The notes: a model not told the origin generated them from the letters alone. A DNA stretch of 64,000 bases from DATARN01 sp963851105 (GCA_963851105.1 CAWKNP010000002.1:434001-498000), one strand, 5' to 3'. Positions 50,229-59,148 are shown, counted from the first letter of the stretch. Numbers and translations: made by a program.

Positions 50229-52977
50229 CGCCGGCCGAAGCACCTTCGTCGCAGCCGATGCACACAAAGGTGGCCGCCACCGGGTGGTCGTATCCCTGAC
50301 CGGCGTGGGCCAGGGCGGCCGCCGCCGAGTCGCCGGCGAGGAGGTGGCGATGCAGGGCGACCATGAACTCCGTGGTGGCACCGTCGGGGATCGGCATCAC
50401 GGGAGCCACGACGGCGCCCACGCCGAGTCCGATCAACGCGGAGGCCGTCCCGAGCAGTTCGTCGCCGAGGCGCACCGCGCTGACGGCGGCGTCGCACGAC
50501 GCCAGAACGACGGTGCGAGGGGCGCGGCCGACGCGTTCCAACTCGTAGACGGTGAGCGGCCCGTCGGCGAGAAGGACCGACGAAAACAGCGGGCTGTCGG
50601 CCCGGAAGCTCCCATGGGCGGCCAGGTGGACCACGTCGGCGCCCGCCAGGGCGGCAAGGACGACGTCGGCGGTGGCGTCGGCGCCGGTGATCAACTCGGT
50701 GGTCCCCGTCGGGCGGCGGGAGTACAGCGCCCCCAGGCGCTGCACCTCTGCCAGGGCGCCCGGTAGCTCGGGGCCGGCGATGAGGACGACGTTGCCGGGA
50801 CCGTGGCGCCCGATGGCCGGGCGCCGGCAGGCTCCTTCCAACCAGGCGACGGCGGAGGGGGCGATGATGGTCTCGCGGCCCGCCAGGCCGGGCAGGGTCG
50901 CCCACGGCAACCCGTGCAAGATCCCCGTCGGCACGACGATGGTCGCCACGCCGGGGGGGAGCCCGAGCGGTGCGAGGAGCAGGTTGTCGAGCCGCGCCGC
51001 GCTGGCGGCCAGGGCGGCGGCCGCAGCTCTGCGGTCTGCGGTGGTGAGCGCCCGCCGGGCGGCGAACAGCAGGTACGCCCGCTCTTCGGCGAACTGGTCC
51101 GTCGGTCCCAGGTCATGGAGGCGGACCCGATCCGCGGTGACCGTCACGGCGTGCAACTCACCCCAGACGGCGACGAACTCGATCAGCCATCGGCGCCCGA
51201 CGGCGTGACGGAGGGCAGCGACGTCGATACGCCCGGTCGCGAGGGCGTCATCTTTCGCCAGCAGGGTGCGGTTGCGCACCGACCGCTCGAGTTCGGTGAC
51301 CCGGGCCACGAGGGGACCGACGGGCGCCGGCACGTGGGCGTCGTCGCTGCGGCTGGCGGCGACCGGGCTCAGCCGGGCCTCGCGCAGATCGGCTTGGGCC
51401 TGGCGCAGCTCGGTCAGGTCGCGGGCCAGCGCTTCGTCGTCGGGCGGACGGACGGGGGGCCGGCGGAGGGCGCCGGCGCGCCACCGTTCCGCCCAGCGCA
51501 GCACGTCGACGGCGCGGCGATCCTCGACCGCCAGGCGGGTACCGAGGCGGGCCAGCTCGGCGCCGTGACTGGCGGCATAGACCCGTAGTTCGGTCGCCCC
51601 GAGCGAGGCGCGGTATTCGTCCACCACCGCCATGCCCCGGCTCAACGCCCGCTTGGCGCCGGCCCGGTTGCCCTCGGCCAGGTGGAGCAGGGCATTGGCG
51701 TGCCATGCCTGGGCCCGCAGGTCGGCGGTGCCCCGGGTCCGGGCGGCAGCTGCTCGGGCCAGCTCGGTGCGGGCGACCACGGGGTGCCCGAGGGCCAGGG
51801 CCACGCGACCGGCGAAGGTGTGGACATGGACTGCCTCGACCGGCCAGCCCTCGCTTTCCAGCTCCGCCGCGATGGCGCGGCAGCGCCGGAGCAAACCGGG
51901 AGGCGTCGTCGTCTGGTCCTGCATCTCCAGCATTTCCGCCTGGATGCCGACGTAGCGGGCCATCGCTGCGAAGGGCAACCGCGACGCCGCCCGGAATCCC
52001 TTGACCGCCCGGGCGGCTTCGGAGGCCGCGGCCAGGTAGTCGCCCGCGGCCAGATGAGTGCGGGCCAGGAGGAGGCGGCATTCCATCAGCTCCGCCAGGT
52101 CTCCCACCTCGAGGAGGGTTTCGAGCGCCGACTGCGCCGCGGCCCGAGCTTCGGCGACGAGGCCCGCCAGCATCAGGATCTCGCCGTGCTCGGCCTCCAA
52201 GACGGCGAGGAGCCGTTCCTTGTGGCCCAGCGCCGCGTAGGCCTCCTTTGCCCGGGCGAAAGTGGCCATGGCGTCGGGCAACTTGCCGAGGCGGCCGAGG
52301 GCGTACCCCATGTTGTGCGTCGCCATTGCCTCGAGGACCGGAAGATCGCGCCGGCGGGAGATCTCGACGACGATCGCTAGATCGTCCACTGCAGCGGCAT
52401 GGTTGCCCCGGTAGGTATTGATGATCCCCAGGTTCAGGCGAGCCAACGCGATGTAGGACTGGTCGTCAGTCTCCTCGAACCAGCGCAGGGCACGCTGGTA
52501 GGCGGCCAGGGCCTCGTTGTTGCGGCCGGTGCGGTGGAACACGATGCCCTGGCGCAGGGACACGATCCCCCGGCTGGCGAGCGACGATCGTGCCCACGCC
52601 AGGGCGATCTGCTCCTCGGCCCCGGCGGTGTCTCCGAGGGCGACAAGCGAGGGCGCCAGGTTGGCTCGGGCCGTGGCCTCCTCATCGCTGTGCTCGTGGC
52701 CGCCTGCGCTGGCAACGGAGATGGCGTGGCGGAAGCTGGCCACCGCTTCGGTAAAGCGACCGAGCTCATGCTGGGCGAGGCCCACCACCTGCCACGCCCG
52801 CGCCGCGACCTCTCGATCCGGCCCCGCCGCCAGGATTTCCCCGGCACCTCGAAGGCTGACAACGGGATCTCGATGCCGTTGTTCCGCCAACTCCCTCAGT
52901 CTCGTGAGAGCATCAGTGGGAAGCACCTTGCGCGGATCGTACACATTTGTGTATCTCGGCGACTTGCCGGGACTCAT
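50218..52977 (-). CDS. TPR-CHAT caspase-like protease
   Basis: A 919-residue cytoplasmic protein. Residues about 30-510 are TPR-like helical repeats (ARAWQVVGLAQHELGRFTEA, ARLNLGIINTYRGNHAAAVD). The C-terminal CHAT domain (about 640-919) is a caspase-fold peptidase with His788 (VVHLAAHGSF) and Cys828 (VVLASCDAAV). TPR-CHAT proteins are activated through the TPR part and cleave specific partners. I set the start at ATG 52977; a longer frame to 53100 crosses the divergent subtilase gene. Only 29 nt separate the two divergent starts. No signal peptide is visible. Confidence 0.9.
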   Translation of the reverse strand: MSPGKSPRYTNVYDPRKVLPTDALTRLRELAEQRHRDPVVSLRGAGEILAAGPDREVAARAWQVVGLAQHELGRFTEAVASFRHAISVASAGGHEHSDEEATARANLAPSLVALGDTAGAEEQIALAWARSSLASRGIVSLRQGIVFHRTGRNNEALAAYQRALRWFEETDDQSYIALARLNLGIINTYRGNHAAAVDDLAIVVEISRRRDLPVLEAMATHNMGYALGRLGKLPDAMATFARAKEAYAALGHKERLLAVLEAEHGEILMLAGLVAEARAAAQSALETLLEVGDLAELMECRLLLARTHLAAGDYLAAASEAARAVKGFRAASRLPFAAMARYVGIQAEMLEMQDQTTTPPGLLRRCRAIAAELESEGWPVEAVHVHTFAGRVALALGHPVVARTELARAAAARTRGTADLRAQAWHANALLHLAEGNRAGAKRALSRGMAVVDEYRASLGATELRVYAASHGAELARLGTRLAVEDRRAVDVLRWAERWRAGALRRPPVRPPDDEALARDLTELRQAQADLREARLSPVAASRSDDAHVPAPVGPLVARVTELERSVRNRTLLAKDDALATGRIDVAALRHAVGRRWLIEFVAVWGELHAVTVTADRVRLHDLGPTDQFAEERAYLLFAARRALTTADRRAAAAALAASAARLDNLLLAPLGLPPGVATIVVPTGILHGLPWATLPGLAGRETIIAPSAVAWLEGACRRPAIGRHGPGNVVLIAGPELPGALAEVQRLGALYSRRPTGTTELITGADATADVVLAALAGADVVHLAAHGSFRADSPLFSSVLLADGPLTVYELERVGRAPRTVVLASCDAAVSAVRLGDELLGTASALIGLGVGAVVAPVMPIPDGATTEFMVALHRHLLAGDSAAAALAHAGQGYDHPVAATFVCIGCDEGASAGATG

Positions 52978-53006
52978 CACACCGTGACCAGGAGGGAACG
53001 AGTCCC

Positions 53007-54689
53007 ATGAGCTACCAGGAGCGCCAACCACAAGGGGAAGCGGCGCCGTCATTGTCGGTCCCCGCGTCCGATGTGCCCCAGCCGACCCCTTCGAGACCAC
53101 CCTCCTCCGCCGAGCCTGTCGAGCCTGTCGGGCCTGTCGGGGGCGTCAAGCCCGTCGAGCCCGTCGAGCCCGTCGAGCCCGTCGAGGGCGGCGGGCGGGG
53201 CGGTCGGGGCGGTCGGGGCGGTCGCGGCGCCGGGGGCGGGGGCGCCGGGGGCGGCGACCGCCCGCCGCGGCCCATCCCTCGCGGACCGTGGCCCGACCGA
53301 GTCGAGTTCTCCACCGATCGCGACGGCATGCCCATCGCCTTCCGACCCCGCGAGGTCATCACCGCCCAGGGCGAGGCCGCCCTCGTCATCGCGCGGGGCG
53401 TGCAGCCCGACGACGGGCCCGCCGTCGAGATCGCAGGCACCATCGGGCCTTTCAGCCGGCTGGTCAACGTCGCCGACCCCATGGGCCTCATCGAAGAGCT
53501 CCACATCGCGGGCATCGTCTCCCAGCCCAACCACGTGTACTTCAGCCATTCCCTCCACGGGAACCCTGCGGTCGGCAACAAGCCGCCGCACCGGGTCCGG
53601 GGCAACCCCGCCGTCGGCAACCCGGCCGTCGGCAACCCCGCCGTGGGCAACCCCGCGGTCGGCAACCCGGCCGTCGGTAATCCCGCGGTGGGCAATCCCG
53701 CCGGGGGATGTGGCTGCAACGAGCCCGGCTATGGCGACGCCGGATACGGCCCTCCCGCGTACAGCCACCCCGCGTACAGCGACCAACCCTTCATCAACCC
53801 GTACCCGCCACCGCCGCGCAGCAGCGCCCTCCCGGTGCCTGAGCACGCACGCATGGCGGCTTTGGCCCGCCGGATCCACCATGCCAAGACGGCCGCCAGC
53901 CCCCATGTGATCGTGCTCGACACCGGCCTGGCCGAGGCCGGGCACCTGCCCCGAGCACTTGAGATGGGGGCGGTCACCGCAGCGACCAGTCACGACACCG
54001 ACCGGCCCGATGAGGACCAGGACGGCTACCTGGATCCCTGTGCGGGCCACGGCACCTTCATCTCCGGGGTCATCGCCCAGATCGCGTCTGGTTGCGAGAT
54101 CACCCACCATCGGGTGCTCTCGACGTTCGGCGACGGCGACGAATGGACGATCGTCGACTGCCTCGAGGCCCTGCCGCTGTTGGAGGCGGAACGAACCATC
54201 CTCAACCTGTCGTTTGGCGCCTACGTCCTCGACCGGCCCTTCTGCATGGCCTGGGCCATCCGCCGGGTCATCGCCACGGGGGCCGTCGTCGTCTCGTCGG
54301 CCGGCAACGACGCCACTTCACGGCCGCAGTATCCGGCGGCCACCGAGGGAGTCATCGGCGTCGCAGCCATCGGGCCCTACGGTCCGGCACCGTTCACGAA
54401 CTGGGGCCCCTGGGTCAGTGCCTGCGCCCCGGGCGCCAACATCGTCAGCACGTTCTTCACCAAGTTCAACGGACCGGCCGAGAACGACGCCTCCGGTTTC
54501 GATCCCGACGACTTCGACGGTTGGGCGGTGTGGAGCGGGACCTCCTTCGCCGGTCCTGCCGTGGTCGGCAACCTGGCGCGGATCATGATGATCGAGGGTA
54601 GCGACGCCGCCGCTGCCGCCCGGCGGGTCCTCGGACCGTCGTCAATGATGCGCATCCCCGACTTGGGGATGATCGTGAACTACCTGTAG
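53007..54689 (+). CDS. Subtilisin-like (S8) peptidase with NPAVG repeats, no signal peptide
   Basis: A 560-residue protein starting at ATG after AGGAGGG. Residues 1-95 are disordered with VEP and GGRGGR tandem repeats. A conserved domain of unknown type lies at about 100-190. Seven NPAVG-type repeats follow (about 199-233), then a Cys/Gly/Tyr/Pro-rich hinge. The S8 domain (about 290-560) has Asp305 (VLDTGL), His348 (GHGTFISG) and Ser513 (SGTSFAGP), with the oxyanion Asn in SAGND. There is no export signal, so action in the cytoplasm is likely. It is divergent from the CHAT protease. Confidence 0.9.
   Translation: MSYQERQPQGEAAPSLSVPASDVPQPTPSRPPSSAEPVEPVGPVGGVKPVEPVEPVEPVEGGGRGGRGGRGGRGAGGGGAGGGDRPPRPIPRGPWPDRVEFSTDRDGMPIAFRPREVITAQGEAALVIARGVQPDDGPAVEIAGTIGPFSRLVNVADPMGLIEELHIAGIVSQPNHVYFSHSLHGNPAVGNKPPHRVRGNPAVGNPAVGNPAVGNPAVGNPAVGNPAVGNPAGGCGCNEPGYGDAGYGPPAYSHPAYSDQPFINPYPPPPRSSALPVPEHARMAALARRIHHAKTAASPHVIVLDTGLAEAGHLPRALEMGAVTAATSHDTDRPDEDQDGYLDPCAGHGTFISGVIAQIASGCEITHHRVLSTFGDGDEWTIVDCLEALPLLEAERTILNLSFGAYVLDRPFCMAWAIRRVIATGAVVVSSAGNDATSRPQYPAATEGVIGVAAIGPYGPAPFTNWGPWVSACAPGANIVSTFFTKFNGPAENDASGFDPDDFDGWAVWSGTSFAGPAVVGNLARIMMIEGSDAAAAARRVLGPSSMMRIPDLGMIVNYL
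53601..53705 (+). repeat. Seven tandem 15-bp repeats encoding GNPAV
   Basis: Seven consecutive 15-bp units of the type GGCAACCCCGCCGTC, differing only at a few third positions, encode (GNPAV)n inside the subtilase. A partial eighth unit lies about 40 nt upstream. Synonymous differences between units suggest the peptide pattern is selected rather than recently slipped. Confidence 0.95.
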
Positions 54690-54704
54690 CTGGCACCCGC
54701 CGGC

Positions 54705-54752
54705 CCAAAGTGCTGTGAAACGACGGTAGTACGTCGTTTCGCAGCACTTTGG
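54705..54752. terminator. 21-bp near-perfect hairpin between the subtilase and cupredoxin genes
   Basis: Arms 54705-54725 (starting CCAAAGTGCTGTGAAACGAC) and 54732-54752 are complementary at 20 of 21 positions, the exception being a G-U-compatible mismatch; the loop is GTAGTA. It lies 15 nt after the subtilase stop in a convergent gap. It could be a bidirectional terminator or a copy of a repeated extragenic palindrome. Confidence 0.7.
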
Positions 54753-54804
54753 CATGCCGCCCGCTCGTTGCGGGCGCTGCGGCGCCGCCGCGCCGCGCCG
54801 CGGA

Positions 54805-55218
54805 CTACTTGACGATGATGGTGCCGGTCATGAAGTTGTGGATCCGGCAGTGGATCGAGAACGAGCCGGCCTTGCTCAAGGTGATGGTCTTCGAGCCGCT
54901 GGAGAAGACGCCGGTGTCGAACGAACCATCGTTGGCGGTCAGCGAATGATCGGTGCCGTCCTTGTTCGAGACGGTAACGGTGTCGCCCACCTTGAACGTC
55001 GAGGGATCGGGGTTGAACTTGAAGTTCTGGATGGCGATCGTGGTGCCGCCCGCCGCCGGGGCAACGGTCGAAGGCGCGCCCGCCGCGGTCGTGCCTGACC
55101 CCGCGGGCGCAGTTGTCGACGTCGCCGTCGATGCCGTGCTGCTCTTACTGCTACAGGCGCCCGCGCCCAGTGTCAAGAGAAGAGCCGCCGCAACTGCGCC
55201 GGCGCGTGAGAACCGCAT
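54805..55218 (-). CDS. Cupredoxin (plastocyanin-like) lipoprotein
   Basis: A 137-residue exported blue-copper protein. A signal peptide with a lipobox-like GAGAC (Cys22) precedes a Thr/Ala linker and a cupredoxin fold. Type 1 copper ligands are visible: His in TDHSLTA and Cys-x2-His-x2-Met in HCRIHNFMTG. It probably carries electrons at the cell surface. ATG 55218 follows GGAGG by 6 nt. It is downstream of, and on the same strand as, the ferredoxin gene, 83 nt away. Confidence 0.92.
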   Translation of the reverse strand: MRFSRAGAVAAALLLTLGAGACSSKSSTASTATSTTAPAGSGTTAAGAPSTVAPAAGGTTIAIQNFKFNPDPSTFKVGDTVTVSNKDGTDHSLTANDGSFDTGVFSSGSKTITLSKAGSFSIHCRIHNFMTGTIIVK

Positions 55219-55301
55219 CCCCAACCTCCATGAGTCGAATCGTCATCCGTCACTGCTACTACGGTCGCGACACCCTCCCCGGATCGTTCCGGGCGGCGGG
55301 T

Positions 55302-55538
55302 TTACTCGATCTCGATGAAGATGCACTCTCCCGGGCATTCCTCGGCTGATTCGATCACGGCATCGGCAAGGTTGTCGGGGAAGCTGGCCAGCCCTTCGGC
55401 GCCCCCCGGGTCGGCGAAGACCTTGCTTCCCTCCTTGACGTAAGCCAAGCCGTCATCAAGCAGCGTGAACACGGCGGGGGCGATCTCCTCGCACAGCCCG
55501 TCGCCCGTGCAAAGATCCTGATCGATCCAGACCTTCAT
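55302..55538 (-). CDS. Ferredoxin ([3Fe-4S] or [4Fe-4S] single-cluster type)
   Basis: A 78-residue small ferredoxin. The cluster motif Cys10-x2-Asp13-x2-Cys16 (CTGDGLC), with an Asp in the second position, and the distal ECPGEC match actinobacterial [3Fe-4S] ferredoxins serving P450s and related enzymes. ATG 55538 gives the typical start MKVWIDQDLC; ATG 55547 is in frame. It is divergent from the proteasome operon. Confidence 0.9.
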   Translation of the reverse strand: MKVWIDQDLCTGDGLCEEIAPAVFTLLDDGLAYVKEGSKVFADPGGAEGLASFPDNLADAVIESAEECPGECIFIEIE

Positions 55539-55603
55539 GCGCTCCATTGCCTCTCGACTCAAGCCTCTGGCGGATCAGAGGGGGTGCCAACGTGAACGTA
55601 CCT

Positions 55604-55609
55604 ATCATA
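55604..55609 (-). promoter_or_regulatory. -10 element for the ferredoxin gene
   Basis: TATGAT (5/6 consensus) on the minus strand, giving a leader of about 60 nt. A TATGGT at 55686-55691 on the plus strand may serve the proteasome operon, with weak -35 support. Confidence 0.45.
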
Positions 55610-55729
55610 CCCCGTGCTGTCAATTTTCACGGACTTCGCCGGGAAAACCGGTGGCAATGTCCGCCGCTTCGGTGAAATGACGGGGTATGGTCGGCTGAGA
55701 TAGTGGCCCTGAGAAGAGCCTTGTCGAAG

Positions 55730-55758
55730 CGTTCTTAGTGAGACCGAGCCGTTCTTAG
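55730..55758 (+). repeat. Direct repeat CGTTCTTAG in the proteasome operon leader
   Basis: CGTTCTTAG at 55730-55738 and 55750-55758, 20 nt apart centre to centre (about two helical turns), ends 9 nt before the ARC start codon. The spacing would suit tandem binding of a regulator, or the copies may be redundant ribosome-site context. Confidence 0.5.
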
Positions 55759-55767
55759 AGAGAAGGT

Positions 55768-57543
55768 GTGGTCCGGTTGGCCAACCCCGAAGATATTGCG
55801 TCGCAACTCGCCACCTACCAACGGGAGGCGGTGGAGTTGCGTGATCAGGTCACAACGCTGGAAGAAGAGGTCGGTACCCTCCGCAAGCGCCTGCAGGATG
55901 GGCCGAAGCGCGTCCGCACCCTCGAGGAGAAACTGCTGGAGACCAAGGGCCAGCTCCAGCAGGCCATCAGCCAGAACGAGAAGCTCACCTACACCTTGCG
56001 CGAGGCGCGCGAGCACATCGCCTCCCTGCGCGAAGAGGTCGACAAGCTGACCCAGCCGCCGTCGGCCTACGGGACCTACCTGGGCACCAACGACGACGGC
56101 AGCATCGACGTGTTCGCCGGCGGCCGCAAGATGCGCGTCGCCCTGCATCCCGAGCTCGCCGACAGCAAGCTCCAACGGGGCCAGGAAGTGGTCCTCAACG
56201 AGTCGCTCAACGTGGTCATGGCCCGGGGAAGCGAGACATCCGGCGAGGTCGTCACCATGAAGGAGGTCCTGGAGGGCGGCATCCGCGCCATCATCGTGGG
56301 CCGCGCCGACGAGGAGCGCGTCGTCGAGATCGCCGAGACGCTGCGCGCCGAGAAGCTGCGCGCCGGCGACAGCATCCTGATGGACGGCCGCACAGGCCTG
56401 CTCCTCGAGAAGCTGCCCCGCCCCGAGGTCGAAGAGCTCGTCCTCGAAGAGGTGCCCGACATCTCCTATGCCGACGTCGGCGGCCTCGACAGCCAGATCG
56501 AAGCCATCACCGACGCCGTCGAGCTGCCCTTCTTGCACCGGGACCTGTTCCTCGAGCACAAGCTGCCGGCGCCCAAGGGGATCCTGCTCTACGGGCCCCC
56601 CGGCTGCGGCAAGACCCTCATCGCCAAGGCGGTGGCCAACTCCCTCGCCAAGAAGGTGGCCGAGGTGACCGGCGACGACAATGCCCGGTCGTACTTCCTC
56701 AACATCAAAGGTCCCGAGCTGCTCAACAAGTACGTCGGCGAGACCGAGCGCCAGATCCGGCTGGTCTTCCAGCGGGCCAGGGAAAAGAGCGAGGAGGGTT
56801 TCCCCGTCATCGTCTTCTTCGACGAGATGGACTCCCTGTTCCGTACCCGCGGCACCGGCATCTCCTCGGACATGGAATCGACGATCGTGCCCCAGCTGCT
56901 GGCGGAGATCGACGGCGTCGAGACTTTGAAGAACGTCATCGTGATCGGCGCCTCCAACCGCGAGGACCTGATCGACCCTGCCATCCTGCGCCCTGGTCGC
57001 CTCGACGTGAAGATCAAGATCGAGCGCCCCAACTCCGAGGCCGCGGCCCAGATCTTCTCCCGCTACCTGACCGCCGATCTCCCCCTCGACGAGGCCGAGA
57101 TCGCCAGCCTGGGCGGTGGCGACCGGGAGAAGTGCGTCCGGGTGATGATCGAGCACACCGTGGCCGAGATGTACCGCGACGACGAGGACAACCGTTTCCT
57201 CGAGGTCACGTACCAAAACGGCGACAAGGAAGTCATGTACTTCAAGGACTTCTCCTCGGGCGCCATGATCGAGAACATCGTCCGCCGGGCCAAGAAGCTC
57301 TCCATCAAGCGCGTCATCGCGGGCTTGGGCCGGGGCATCAGGACCGAGGACATGCTGGCGTCGATCAAGCAGGAGTACAAGGAGCACGAGGACCTGCCCA
57401 ACACGACCAACCCTGACGACTGGGCCAAGATCTCGGGCAAGAAGGGCGAGCGGATCGTCTACGTGCGGACCCTGGTCTCCGAGGGTAAGGAGACAACCGG
57501 TGGCAGGGCAATTGAGCGAGTCGCGACCGGCCAGTACCTGTAA
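55768..57543 (+). CDS. arc: Proteasome-activating AAA ATPase ARC/Mpa
   Basis: A 591-residue hexameric unfoldase for pupylated proteins. An N-terminal coiled coil (about 5-95) recognises Pup. OB domains (about 96-235) form the entry ring. The AAA module has Walker A GPPGCGKT (276-283) and Walker B with Asp352-Glu353. The C-terminus GQYL supplies the penultimate-Tyr motif that docks on the 20S alpha ring. GTG 55768 follows GAGAGAAGG. It is first in the proteasome operon. Confidence 0.97.
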   Translation: MVRLANPEDIASQLATYQREAVELRDQVTTLEEEVGTLRKRLQDGPKRVRTLEEKLLETKGQLQQAISQNEKLTYTLREAREHIASLREEVDKLTQPPSAYGTYLGTNDDGSIDVFAGGRKMRVALHPELADSKLQRGQEVVLNESLNVVMARGSETSGEVVTMKEVLEGGIRAIIVGRADEERVVEIAETLRAEKLRAGDSILMDGRTGLLLEKLPRPEVEELVLEEVPDISYADVGGLDSQIEAITDAVELPFLHRDLFLEHKLPAPKGILLYGPPGCGKTLIAKAVANSLAKKVAEVTGDDNARSYFLNIKGPELLNKYVGETERQIRLVFQRAREKSEEGFPVIVFFDEMDSLFRTRGTGISSDMESTIVPQLLAEIDGVETLKNVIVIGASNREDLIDPAILRPGRLDVKIKIERPNSEAAAQIFSRYLTADLPLDEAEIASLGGGDREKCVRVMIEHTVAEMYRDDEDNRFLEVTYQNGDKEVMYFKDFSSGAMIENIVRRAKKLSIKRVIAGLGRGIRTEDMLASIKQEYKEHEDLPNTTNPDDWAKISGKKGERIVYVRTLVSEGKETTGGRAIERVATGQYL

Positions 57544-57562
57544 CGGCAGGGCTGGAAAAAGG

Positions 57563-57582
57563 GTGGCCCGGTTCCGGGCCAC
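57563..57582 (+). terminator. 9-bp hairpin between arc and dop
   Basis: GTGGCCCGG (57563-57571) and CCGGGCCAC (57574-57582) are perfectly complementary around a TT centre. The hairpin lies 20 nt after the arc stop and 51 nt before the dop start, without a U-tract. It may attenuate or process the arc-dop transcript. Confidence 0.5.
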
Positions 57583-57632
57583 TCCCGGTGCCGTCTCCCG
57601 TTTCCTTCCGGACTGCGGTTAAGGTCGGCTCT

Positions 57633-59135
57633 GTGGCCATCGTCAAGGTGCTCGGGTTGGAAACCGAGTACGGGATCATCATCCGGGGAGCGTCTGATCC
57701 CAACCCGATCGCGGCTTCCTCGACGCTGATCAACGCCTATGTGGCCGAGATGGCGCGGCGCGTGGCGTGGGACTTCGAGGATGAGACGCCGGGCAAGGAC
57801 GCCCGGGGCTTCGCCCGCGAAGGCTCCATGCCCCCCGAGGTCGAGACCCACCTGGTCAACGCGGTGCTCACCAACGGCGCTCGCTACTACGTCGACCACG
57901 CCCACCCCGAGTACTCCACGCCCGAGTGCGCCAACGCTCTGGACGTGGTGCGCTTCGACAAGGCGGGCGAGCGGATCCTGGCCCGGTCGATCGTGGCCGC
58001 CGGTCGATCGCTGCCTCCCGGCCAGAGCCTGGTGGTGCTGAAAAACAACTCCGACGGCAAGGGAAACTCCTACGGCACCCACGAGAACTACCTCATGGAT
58101 CGCAGCGTGCCGTTTTCCCGGATCGTGCAGCGAGTCATTCCTCACTTCGTTTCCCGCCAGGTGTTCACCGGCGCGGGGAAGGTCGGCACCGAGGCGGCGT
58201 CGACCCTCGGCATGGAGGTTACGTTCCAGCTGACGCAGCGAGCCGACTTCTTCGAAGAGGAGGTTGGCCTCGAGACGACCCTCAAGCGCCCGATCGTCAA
58301 CACCCGCGACGAGCCCCATTGCGACGCCCAGAAGTACCGGCGCCTGCATGTGATCGTCGGCGACGCCAACCTCTCCGAAGTGTCGACGTTCTTGAAGGTC
58401 GGCACCACCGCGGTGGTGCTGGCGATGATCGAGGACGACTGGTTCGCGCGAGCCGGCGACCGGGACCTCACCCTGGCCGACCCCGTCATCTCGATGCGCC
58501 GGGTGTCGTACGACCTTTCGCTGACCCGGGCCCTGGAGATGGCCGATGGCCGGACGATGACCGCCATCGAGATTCAGTGGGAGCACCTCGACCTGGCCCG
58601 GAAGTACGCAGAGTCCGTCGGATTGGACTCGGTGGGTGGCGCCGAGATCGGCGGGGACATCCTGCGCCGATGGGAATACGTCCTCAGTGCGCTCGAGTCC
58701 GACCCCATGTCACTGGCAACGACGCTCGACTGGGTGGCCAAGTACCGCGTGATCAACGGGTACCGCGAGCGCCACCGGCTGTCCTGGCGGGACCCCAAGC
58801 TGGCCGCCATGGACCTGCAATACCACGATGTCCGGCCGGAGAAGTCGTTGTACGAGCGGTTGGGAATGGAGCGGTTGCTGAGCGAGGAATCGGTTCAAGA
58901 AGCAATCACCGAGCCCCCGACGACGACCCGTGCCTATTTCCGGGGAAAATGCCTTCAGCGATGGGGGTCCCAGGTGGCCGCGGCCAACTGGGACTCGTTG
59001 GTGTTCGATCTCGGGAGCGATCCGCTGCGGAGGGTGCCCATGATGGAACCACTCAGAGGAACAGCAGCACATGTCGATGCCCTCTTAAAGGGCTGCGAGA
59101 GCCCCGCCGAGCTTCTGGCTCGGCTCGGCACATAG
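57633..59135 (+). CDS. dop: Pup deamidase/depupylase Dop
   Basis: A 500-residue glutamine-synthetase-like enzyme that deamidates the C-terminal Gln of Pup and removes Pup from substrates. The ATP/Mg site begins LETEYGI (Glu10); the conserved block YYVDHAHPEYSTPE contains the catalytic Asp88. The Dop-loop insertion (DETPGKDARGFARE) is present, which separates it from the ligase PafA. GTG 57633 gives the usual start and length (about 500). Pup follows 13 nt later. Confidence 0.96.
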   Translation: MAIVKVLGLETEYGIIIRGASDPNPIAASSTLINAYVAEMARRVAWDFEDETPGKDARGFAREGSMPPEVETHLVNAVLTNGARYYVDHAHPEYSTPECANALDVVRFDKAGERILARSIVAAGRSLPPGQSLVVLKNNSDGKGNSYGTHENYLMDRSVPFSRIVQRVIPHFVSRQVFTGAGKVGTEAASTLGMEVTFQLTQRADFFEEEVGLETTLKRPIVNTRDEPHCDAQKYRRLHVIVGDANLSEVSTFLKVGTTAVVLAMIEDDWFARAGDRDLTLADPVISMRRVSYDLSLTRALEMADGRTMTAIEIQWEHLDLARKYAESVGLDSVGGAEIGGDILRRWEYVLSALESDPMSLATTLDWVAKYRVINGYRERHRLSWRDPKLAAMDLQYHDVRPEKSLYERLGMERLLSEESVQEAITEPPTTTRAYFRGKCLQRWGSQVAAANWDSLVFDLGSDPLRRVPMMEPLRGTAAHVDALLKGCESPAELLARLGT

Positions 59136-59148
59136 ATGGAGTGTGGCA

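Noticed and set aside
55735..57582. A 615-codon open frame on the minus strand across arc.
   Set aside because: It is a mirror of the arc coding strand (Asp/Val/Leu/His-rich), without start signal or domain.
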